Assembly (NCBI GenBank): GCA_937860175.1
Contig: CALMBJ010000195.1
Span: 1-6,598, forward strand
Direction: 5' to 3'
Length of the DNA: 6,598 bases
Source: an uncultured Actinomycetes bacterium
GTDB lineage: Bacteria > Actinomycetota > Actinomycetes > Nanopelagicales > Nanopelagicaceae
Below the pieces are notes generated by a model. That model made no database searches. It saw nothing but the letters and a program-made list of their open reading frames with translations, and was not told the origin of the DNA. Position numbers and translations under genes: made by a program. Shown piece by piece: positions 1 to 4,842 of the stretch (positions are counted from its first letter, which is position 1; each line of letters opens with the position of its first letter).

Positions 1-43
1 ACAGAGTAGATCGTCGGCAGCGTCAGATGTGTATAAGAGACAG
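1..43 (+). other. Illumina Nextera adapter (library artefact), not genomic
   Basis: Bases 11-24 read TCGTCGGCAGCGTC, the Nextera Read 1 overhang, and bases 25-43 read AGATGTGTATAAGAGACAG, the 19-base Tn5 mosaic end. Bases 3-10 (AGAGTAGA) match the Nextera i5 index known as N504/S504, and bases 1-2 (AC) fit the end of the P5 oligo. This is synthetic sequence left on a read end and carried into the assembly. It cuts off the 3' end of the thiolase gene, so the gene end here is an assembly artefact and not a biological truncation. Confidence 0.98.
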
Positions 44-1181
44 TGCCTAGACCGATACACATTGTTGTAATTCCGTAACGAACCTCTGGTTGCGCTTCAA
101 AGGTGCGTGCAAGATTAAGCATTAGACGCACTCCTGATGATGCAAGGGGATGACCGACAGCGATCGCTCCACCGTAAGGGTTTACGCGAGGGTCATCATC
201 TGCGATTCCAAAGTGATCCAAGAAGGCGATAACCTGAACAGCAAAGGCTTCATTAACCTCAAATGCGCCAATATCCTCAATCTTTAGGCCCGCTTGCTTG
301 AGCGCCTTAAGGGTTGAAGGAACTGGTCCATATCCCATGATCTCTGGCTCAACACCAGCAAATGCGAAGGTAACCATCTTTGCTTTAATTGTTAATCCAA
401 GCTCCAACGCCTTTTCTTCACTAGCAAGAAGGGCAGCTGTTGCTCCATCGTTAAGCCCTGAAGAGTTTCCTGGAGTTACTCGACCAGAGGGACGAAACGG
501 TGTCTTAAGTCCGGCAAGTCCTTCCATCGTAGTTTGCGGACGAGGCGCCTCATCAACTGTTGCGACGGTCCAGCCAAGTTCAGCGCTGCGTGCAGCCGTT
601 GGAATCAAGTCGCGTTGAATCTTTCCTTCTGCATAAGCCTTTGCAGTCTTTAACTGTGAGTTCATCGCATAACGATCTGCGCGCTCCTTAGTTAACTGTG
701 GAAAGCGATCATGTAAACGTTCAGCGGTTGCGCCCATTGCAAGTGCATCTTGTTCAACGATGCGCTCTGCAAGGTATCGAGGATTTGGATCCATACCTTC
801 ACCCATTGGATGGTTGCCCATGTGCTCAACGCCACCAGCGATCGCAATCTCATTTGTTCCCATTGCGATAGCACCTGCAATAGTTGTGACAGCGGTGAGT
901 GCGCCTGCACACCAGCGATCGATGGAGTAACCAGGAACGGTGTTTGGTAAACCTGACAACAACGCTGCGCTTCGTCCGATGTTCATGCCTTGGTCACCAG
1001 TTTGCGTTGCAGCAGCGATAGCTACATCTTCAATACTTGCAGGATCAATCTTTGGGTTACGTTCAAGAAGACCACGGATTGCGCGAACCATTAGATCATC
1101 GGCTCGGGTACCGGCATACATACTGCCGGCTTTGCCGAATGGGGTACGAACTGCATCAACGAGAACAACTGTGCGAGACAT
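44..1181 (-). CDS. fadA: Acetyl-CoA acyltransferase (thiolase, FadA-type), C-terminus missing
   Basis: This encodes a 3-ketoacyl-CoA thiolase, which splits 3-ketoacyl-CoA with CoA to give acetyl-CoA in the last step of beta-oxidation, or catalyses the reverse condensation. The minus-strand reading from ATG at 1181 is open for 379 codons to base 45 and then hits adapter. Family landmarks are intact: nucleophile Cys91 in DRWCAGALTA, NEAFA at 310-314, GHPLASSG with His344, and Cys375 in TMCIGLG. Full-length relatives are about 390 residues, so only roughly a dozen C-terminal residues are missing. The single genomic base at 44 fits the A of an ATG codon, as expected for a following GMG. The start is supported by an SD (GGAAG, 1186-1190) just upstream. 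In actinobacteria this thiolase is usually followed by a 3-hydroxyacyl-CoA dehydrogenase (fadB), which would lie off the left edge. The thiolase assignment is firm. The symbol and chain-length preference are inferred. Confidence 0.93.
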
Positions 1182-1190
1182 GGCGCTTCC

Positions 1191-1238
1191 TTTTCTAGGC
1201 TTGGCTTTTTCTAGCTTTGGCTTTATCTAGGTATGGAG
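1191..1238 (-). repeat. Three 16-bp direct repeats in the thiolase leader
   Basis: Plus-strand units at 1191-1206 (TTTTCTAGGCTTGGCT), 1207-1222 (TTTTCTAGCTTTGGCT) and 1223-1238 (TTATCTAGGTATGGAG) abut exactly. Units 1 and 2 match at 14 of 16 positions, and unit 3 matches unit 1 at 11 of 16. Each has CTAG at the same offset (1195, 1211, 1227). They lie between the predicted thiolase promoter and its SD, and would be mostly or wholly in the 5' untranslated region. The role is unknown; candidates are a multi-site operator, an RNA element, or chance slippage duplication. Confidence 0.75.
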
Positions 1239-1241
1239 CAG

Positions 1242-1271
1242 ATGTTACTCGTGAGTATGAGTTTGTGACAG
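1242..1271 (-). promoter_or_regulatory. Predicted sigma-70-type promoter of the thiolase gene
   Basis: On the minus strand a -35-like CTGTCA (complement of 1266-1271, four of six matches to TTGACA) is followed after 18 nt by a -10-like TAACAT (complement of 1242-1247). Transcription would start near 1235, giving a leader of about 54 nt that carries the 16-bp repeats and the SD. A 12-bp palindrome, TACTCGTGAGTA (1246-1257), covers the downstream part of the spacer and touches the -10, a typical place for a repressor operator. Prediction from sequence only. Confidence 0.45.
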
Positions 1272-1278
1272 CACCTAT

Positions 1279-2562
1279 CTAGCCCTCTTCAGGAGTGGTC
1301 TCTGGCTCCTCAACCGGGATCGGTTCACGCTCTAGAAGCGCCGCAGCCAATGCTGGGGCTACCAAATCAATCTGCCATGGACGGGCGCCTAGTTCAGAGA
1401 GCGCTTTTTCCACCTCAGGAATCGAAAGGGTCGAGGTTGCACCAACAGGTGGCTTCCAGCAAATGCGACGGACAAATTCGGGGGTGATGAGATTTTCAAC
1501 TGGAATCTCATTCTCCTTGGCGATCAACTCAATCGCAGCTCGTGCATGAGAAAGGGGAGCAAACTTCTCAGGAAACTTATCTCGCCATAACTTTATTGGC
1601 GGCAAGGTATCGGCATTTGTTCGCATAGCCGGCCATTGCTCTTCGGGCATGGCAACGGCTGTTGCAATTGAGTCGAGCCATAACTGCAGATTCTCCATCC
1701 AACGCGCCCTCAGCCCCAATGGTCGCAAACACTTTTCAAACTCTTTTTTATTAGTTGGAGCGGCGATCGCTAGTTCTACAATCGCAGAGTCATTGAGCAA
1801 CTTTCCAGGTGCAATATCTTGCTTTGCCGCCACACCATCTCGTGCGGTCCAAAGCGATTTGATGATTGCTAATTGATCACGTCTTTTTATCTTATGCATC
1901 CCTGAAGTTCTGCGCCAAGGATCAACTCGCGGCGGGGCAGGAGGTGCCAGCAAGATCGAAGCGAACTCCTCATTAGCCCAACGAAGCTTCTTTGCATTCT
2001 CTAAAATAGAGTTCATCGAGTCACGTAGTTCGACAAGGAGTTCTACATCGAGGGCGGCGTAAGTCAGCCACTCTTTTGGCAGTGGCCTAGCCGACCAATC
2101 GGCGGCGCTATGTTCCTTCGCCAGCGTAACTCCCATTAAAGATTCAAGAAGTGGTCCTAATCCAACACGGGGTAAACCTGCGATTCTGCCTGCTAATTCA
2201 GTGTCAAAGAGCTTTACTGGATTTATTCCCAATTCTCGTAAACATGGTAGATCCTGGGTACTTGCATGGAGGATTACCTCATCGGTATTGAGCAGCGTAT
2301 TGAGTTCTACAAAAAGAGAGTGCCCAGGTCCAAATGGAATTGGATCAATTAAATGCAGTCCACCATTTTTTCTCTTTATTTGAATCAAGTAGGCACGAGC
2401 ACTGTAACGAAACCCAGATGCCCGCTCGGCATCTACCGCGAATGGACCTTCACCTTGCGAAAGAAGATTTAAGGCCTCTCGAAAAGCTTGTTCATTATCG
2501 ATGACATCAGGAGTACCTTCAGCTGGCTCCAATAAAGGAACCGCAACTATTTCATCGCTCAT
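1279..2562 (-). CDS. rnd: Ribonuclease D-like 3'-5' exonuclease with HRDC domain
   Basis: A 427-residue DEDDy-family 3'-5' exoribonuclease; RNase D enzymes trim the 3' ends of tRNA precursors and other stable RNAs in the cytoplasm. The exonuclease domain spans about residues 17-200. All metal-binding and catalytic residues are visible: Asp44 and Glu46 (Exo I, VDAER), Asp104 (Exo II, STQDL), and Tyr168 with Asp172 (Exo III, YAALD). A linker with WRRTSGMHKI (216-225) leads into an HRDC nucleic-acid-binding domain at about 226-305. The rest is the C-terminal helical extension common in actinobacterial versions, ending in a Glu/Pro-rich tail. ATG at 2562 lies only 2 nt after the DUF3000 stop, with a weak AGG 8 nt upstream, so the two are almost certainly co-transcribed. 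The same DUF3000-RNase D pair is known in other actinobacteria; from memory, Rv2680-Rv2681 of Mycobacterium tuberculosis. Confidence 0.93.
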   Translation of the reverse strand: MSDEIVAVPLLEPAEGTPDVIDNEQAFREALNLLSQGEGPFAVDAERASGFRYSARAYLIQIKRKNGGLHLIDPIPFGPGHSLFVELNTLLNTDEVILHASTQDLPCLRELGINPVKLFDTELAGRIAGLPRVGLGPLLESLMGVTLAKEHSAADWSARPLPKEWLTYAALDVELLVELRDSMNSILENAKKLRWANEEFASILLAPPAPPRVDPWRRTSGMHKIKRRDQLAIIKSLWTARDGVAAKQDIAPGKLLNDSAIVELAIAAPTNKKEFEKCLRPLGLRARWMENLQLWLDSIATAVAMPEEQWPAMRTNADTLPPIKLWRDKFPEKFAPLSHARAAIELIAKENEIPVENLITPEFVRRICWKPPVGATSTLSIPEVEKALSELGARPWQIDLVAPALAAALLEREPIPVEEPETTPEEG

Positions 2563-2564
2563 AC

Positions 2565-3143
2565 TTAACGCCTGCGTGAGGATGAAATCGATGAGACACC
2601 TTCAGGTACGGGTGGCAAGCCAGCAACCTCTGAAATCAAATTACACCAGCTGATGATGTGATTAATGATCTCCTTCGGATCCTCAACAACAGGTGTCCAT
2701 GATGCACGTATTTCAATCTCCGCCTCATTGTTTCGAGGTGATAACTTTCCAAAGGAGGCGCTAGTTACTCTGGTAACTGTCCCACTTGGTGAGTTGTATT
2801 TACATCCATTGATGTCGAGTGATTCTAGAAACCAGCTCCAGCCAACCTCCGGGAGCAATGGATCCTCTTGCATGATGGGATCAACATCTGCGCTAACGAA
2901 GGTGACGCAGCGAAACTCTCCATCCCAAGTTGCCTGGCCACCCGGCTCGTGCAAAAGCACAAATCGACCATTAGCGATCTCATCCTCTTGCTCTCCAATA
3001 AGACCGTTTGATGCATCTGCAGAAAATGCAAAGGCGTAGGTTGCTAACTTTTGCGGCGCTGGAACCTCTGTAAGTGTTAACTCGGCTCTTGGAGTAACGG
3101 TACGAAGATGATCGATTAAACGCTCAAAACCATTCGCATCCAC
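2565..3143 (-). CDS. DUF3000 family protein
   Basis: A 192-residue member of DUF3000, an actinobacterial family with no assigned function that commonly sits before an RNase D gene. Conserved blocks visible are RFVLLHEPGGQ (60-70), LLPEVGWSW (96-104), SGTVTRV (120-126) and RASWTP (146-151). There is no signal peptide or membrane segment, so it is probably cytoplasmic. The GTG start at 3143 is preferred to the longest open frame (ATG at 3365). Family similarity begins about at the residues after the GTG, a -10-like TATCCT ends 6 nt before it, and the longer version would overlap the divergent transporter gene by 161 bases. The first gene of an operon with rnd, it may work with that nuclease, but nothing in the sequence proves it. 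The C-terminus is Ser/Arg-rich (SSISSSRRR). Confidence 0.88.
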   Translation of the reverse strand: MDANGFERLIDHLRTVTPRAELTLTEVPAPQKLATYAFAFSADASNGLIGEQEDEIANGRFVLLHEPGGQATWDGEFRCVTFVSADVDPIMQEDPLLPEVGWSWFLESLDINGCKYNSPSGTVTRVTSASFGKLSPRNNEAEIEIRASWTPVVEDPKEIINHIISWCNLISEVAGLPPVPEGVSSISSSRRR

Positions 3144-3155
3144 TGACTTAGGATA
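3144..3155 (-). promoter_or_regulatory. Predicted leaderless -10 promoter of DUF3000-rnd
   Basis: On the minus strand TATCCT (complement of 3150-3155) is followed by 6 nt and then the GTG at 3143. This puts the expected +1 on the first base of the start codon. No SD precedes the GTG at a usable distance. The -35 region (around 3173-3179) is poor and overlaps the -35 region of the divergent transporter promoter. Confidence 0.55.
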
Positions 3156-3168
3156 AAGATGAGAGAGC

Positions 3169-3204
3169 CTGATTCTTGGGAGGCGGGGCGGTAGCCTTGT
3201 CTCT
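3169..3204 (+). promoter_or_regulatory. Predicted leaderless promoter of the EamA transporter
   Basis: TAGCCT (3192-3197) fits the TANNNT -10 pattern and ends 7 nt before the ATG at 3205, so transcription should start at or next to the start codon. A weak -35 candidate, CTGATT (3169-3174), lies 17 nt upstream. The spacer carries AGGCGGGG (3181-3188). That motif looks like an SD but is 16 nt from the ATG, too far for normal initiation. The NlpC/P60 promoter has nearly the same arrangement. Confidence 0.55.
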
Positions 3205-4044
3205 ATGGCATCACTCTTAGCGCTTCTATCAAGTGCACTCTGGGGAAGCGCAGATTTTTTTGCGGGTCGAATGAGCAAGATGCGCCACCCATTTGCAGTT
3301 CTAGGTTTTTCCCAGGTTATAGGTCTAGCTGTTGGCTTGCTGATAGTTGTTGTTTCAGGAGACACAGCAGGTCGAGCTACTGGATTAGATGGTTACCTTC
3401 TGTCAGGTGCGCTGGCAGGTTTGTTTGGTTACATCGGCTTGGCCTGTTTATATGAAGGACTATCTACAGGGCGTATGGGAGTTGTCGCACCGATTAGTTC
3501 GATGAGCGCGGTAATTCCATTGATCTATGCAATCGTGACTGGCGACAAGCTTTCTATGATCGCATCGATGGGAATTGTCATCGCATTGATTGGAGTTTTT
3601 TGTGCAAGTGGACCTGAGCTATCAAATGGCTTGCCCATCAAACCCTTGCTTTTGGCACTAGGGGCGGCAGCAGGATTTGGAATGTCGCTGACATTTATGT
3701 CAATTGGTTCTCAAGAAAGTGCTTTGCTGACAATGGTCTCGATGCGCGGTGCCACATTTTTTGTCACTATCTCACTTGCGCTCAAGTTTAGAACTACCGG
3801 AAAATTTTCAAGGAAAGATCTGCCGATCTTGATTTTTATTGGAGCAGCTGATTTCATGGCAAATCTTTTGCTGGGAGTAGCAACGACAAAGGGCCTCGTT
3901 TCAGTTGCGATGGTTTTTGGATCGCTGTACCCAATCGCAACTGCGCTTTTGGCATTCAAGTTTTTAAATGAAAGATTGCACAAAGTTCAATATGTTGGAA
4001 TCGCCTTGGCTGTTACTGGCGTCTCCTTAATCTCTGCCTTCTAA
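3205..4044 (+). CDS. EamA/DMT-superfamily transporter, ten membrane helices
   Basis: A 279-residue integral membrane protein of the drug/metabolite transporter superfamily, with two tandem EamA repeats (about residues 1-135 and 145-279) of five hydrophobic segments each. The N-terminal ALWGSADFFAGR is the usual first-helix motif (small and Trp residues followed by a basic loop). The second repeat opens near LLLALGAAAGFGMSLTFM. The last helices contain GSLYPIATALLAFKFLNERL, the conserved Pro and NERL region before the tenth helix. Known family members export amino acids, nucleosides or other small metabolites; no substrate can be read from the sequence. Length is normal for the family. The ATG at 3205 is supported by the leaderless promoter. 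The gene is transcribed alone, divergent from DUF3000, and its TAA overlaps the TAG of the convergent reductase. Confidence 0.9.
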   Translation: MASLLALLSSALWGSADFFAGRMSKMRHPFAVLGFSQVIGLAVGLLIVVVSGDTAGRATGLDGYLLSGALAGLFGYIGLACLYEGLSTGRMGVVAPISSMSAVIPLIYAIVTGDKLSMIASMGIVIALIGVFCASGPELSNGLPIKPLLLALGAAAGFGMSLTFMSIGSQESALLTMVSMRGATFFVTISLALKFRTTGKFSRKDLPILIFIGAADFMANLLLGVATTKGLVSVAMVFGSLYPIATALLAFKFLNERLHKVQYVGIALAVTGVSLISAF

Positions 4045-4532
4045 TTTCTGGCTGAGTAAAAAATAGTTTCTGCATCGATGCGCTTACTCACCTGCGAAAA
4101 ATGGGACAAAAGCTCATTGATATCTATCTTGTCCTCGCCACCGCTGGCTGTTGTGACACTGAGCTCTAGTTGGTCAATCAACTTATGAGAGATCAACTCA
4201 TTGATCATTGAAACTCCGCCTTCGATCAAGATCTTTTCTCCGAAGATCTTTCTAGCTTTCTCAACAGCTTTAGCTGGGGAGCAGTTCCAAAACAGCGCCA
4301 AGTGATTTCCCTGCACTGGATTTACTAAGGAGCGTGAGATAACAACTAAGGGGACTGGGGTTCGGTTGTAGGGCTCATGGCGAGCGGTATTGCCCCCAAC
4401 GATAATGACATCAACCTCTCGACGTCTTTGCAGAAAGGCTTTTCTATCTTCCGGCGAGCTAACACCTGCCGATCGACTCTCTTTAGATGTCGAACCATCG
4501 CTTCCAACTACCAAGGTTGCTACAACGCCCAC
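4041..4532 (-). CDS. RibD C-terminal-type pyrimidine/dihydrofolate reductase family protein, short form
   Basis: A 163-residue protein related to the reductase half of RibD, which uses NADPH to reduce the ribosylamino-pyrimidinedione phosphate in riboflavin synthesis. The fold includes a dihydrofolate-reductase-like nucleotide site. Landmarks are SDG (11-13), SSPEDR (25-30), VGGNTARHEPY (45-55), LVVISRSL (62-69), and LIEGGVSMINELISHKLIDQLELSV (102-126), the family's EGG signature and following helix. Stand-alone actinobacterial relatives are about 230-250 residues. This one is markedly shorter, with an abbreviated N-terminus and middle. GTG at 4532 is the only canonical start after an in-frame stop upstream. 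Residues encoded just upstream (NTWH) would resemble the family's first strand but have no start codon. Since no deaminase domain is present, it may act on another pterin- or pyrimidine-like substrate. Single-gene unit, divergent from the CxxC protein. Confidence 0.82.
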   Translation of the reverse strand: MGVVATLVVGSDGSTSKESRSAGVSSPEDRKAFLQRRREVDVIIVGGNTARHEPYNRTPVPLVVISRSLVNPVQGNHLALFWNCSPAKAVEKARKIFGEKILIEGGVSMINELISHKLIDQLELSVTTASGGEDKIDINELLSHFSQVSKRIDAETIFYSARN

Positions 4533-4545
4533 ATGCCAAGTATTA
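4533..4545 (-). promoter_or_regulatory. Candidate leaderless -10 of the RibD_C-type gene
   Basis: On the minus strand AATACT (complement of 4539-4544, four of six matches to TATAAT) lies 6 nt before the GTG at 4532; the overlapping TAATAC lies 7 nt before it. An SD-like AGGCGGG (complement of 4550-4556) is 17 nt from the GTG, too far to act as an SD. A CTGACA further upstream (complement of 4566-4571) is a -35-like sequence but sits about 20 nt from the -10. Weaker than the other leaderless candidates. Confidence 0.38.
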
Positions 4546-4580
4546 CTTACCCGCCTTAAAAACTTGTCAGTGGCTCTCTG

Positions 4581-4593
4581 TACCTTTCTTCAC
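4581..4593 (+). promoter_or_regulatory. Predicted leaderless -10 of the small CxxC protein gene
   Basis: TACCTT (4581-4586) fits TANNNT and ends exactly 7 nt before the ATG at 4594. No purine-rich SD lies in the 15 nt before that ATG. No convincing -35 is present at 16-18 nt: a TTGTCA at 4564-4569 is only 11 nt away. Confidence 0.45.
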
Positions 4594-4767
4594 ATGATCA
4601 TTGATTGTTCAACCTGCACCATGGCCGCTATCGCCTGCGATACCTGTGTGGTCTCCTTCTTCCTCGATAAGACCTCTCAGATCAGCGATGAGACGGTCGG
4701 CGCACTCTCTGTGTTAGCTGAGAGTGGATTGACACCTCCGCTTCAATTTAACGCTCGCGGAGCGTAA
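4594..4767 (+). CDS. Small conserved actinobacterial protein with two CxxC pairs
   Basis: A 57-residue protein beginning MIIDCSTCTM. Four cysteines form C5-x2-C8-x6-C15-x2-C18, a spacing suited to binding a zinc ion or possibly an iron-sulfur cluster. The remaining segment (ISDETVGALSVLAESGLTPPLQF) reads as a helix followed by the LxPPL ending. I recall similar small uncharacterised proteins (DCxxC...CGDCVV...LAxAGLVPPL) in many actinobacteria; that is memory, not a search. The start at 4594 is chosen because the cysteine motif lies directly at the N-terminus, as in the relatives, and a -10 lies 7 nt upstream. The frame stays open further upstream to an ATG at 4390, but that part is antisense to the reductase and low in plausibility. 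Function is unknown. It lies 75 nt before the NlpC/P60 gene on the same strand. Confidence 0.82.
   Translation: MIIDCSTCTMAAIACDTCVVSFFLDKTSQISDETVGALSVLAESGLTPPLQFNARGA
4751..4765 (+). other. GC-rich inverted repeat at the end of the CxxC gene
   Basis: ACGCTC (4751-4756) and GAGCGT (4760-4765) form a perfect 6-bp stem with a GCG loop over the last codons and the first base of the TAA stop. No run of T follows, so it is a poor intrinsic terminator. It could attenuate transcription, stabilise the 3' end or be chance. Confidence 0.35.
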
Positions 4768-4805
4768 AGCGGAGAAAATTCACAGCCAAAGAAGCCTTGT
4801 TGAGG

Positions 4806-4842
4806 TTGAGAGGTGGGTATAGGCGGGGTTAGCCTTGCCCTT
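4806..4842 (+). promoter_or_regulatory. Predicted leaderless promoter of the NlpC/P60-pimB operon
   Basis: TTGAGA (4806-4811, five of six matches to TTGACA), an 18-nt spacer, TAGCCT (4830-4835) and 7 nt to the ATG at 4843 make the best promoter in the window. The predicted transcript would start at the ATG. AGGCGGGG (4821-4828) precedes the -10. The stretch TAGCCTTG is identical to that at the transporter promoter, with the same 7-nt distance to the ATG. Confidence 0.68.

Noticed and set aside
25..43. Tn5/IS50-like mosaic end suggesting a mobile element
   Set aside because: It is directly joined to the Nextera overhang and an i5 index, so it is a library adapter, and no transposase or target-site duplication is present.
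298..618. Plus-strand open frame opposite the thiolase, and similar antisense frames at 940-1230, 1295-1549, 1649-1876, 2665-3039 and 5635-5955
   Set aside because: All are opposite strongly supported genes, show no family motifs, and look like codon-composition shadows.
692..910. 72-residue minus-strand open frame within the thiolase region
   Set aside because: It is in a different frame of the same strand as the intact thiolase and has no recognisable features.
2565..3365. 266-residue version of the DUF3000 protein from ATG 3365
   Set aside because: The extra N-terminal 74 residues overlap the divergent transporter gene and its promoter, lack family similarity, and a GTG at 3143 has a well-placed -10.
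4564..4586. TTGTCA with TACCTT as a full sigma-70 promoter for the CxxC gene
   Set aside because: The hexamers are only 11 nt apart, too close for a normal -35/-10 pair; only the -10 is kept.
4390..4767. 125-residue version of the CxxC protein from ATG 4390
   Set aside because: The first half is antisense to the RibD_C-type gene and reads as shadow sequence; the recognisable protein begins at ATG 4594.
4813..4842. Ten extra N-terminal residues on the NlpC/P60 protein
   Set aside because: ATG 4813 lies within the predicted promoter spacer; ATG 4843 gives a normal signal peptide and follows the -10 by 7 nt.
4768..4842. ydaO-type c-di-AMP riboswitch, which precedes some actinobacterial NlpC/P60 genes
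   Set aside because: Only 75 bases are available, the promoter abuts the start codon so there would be no leader, and no matching conserved core was seen.
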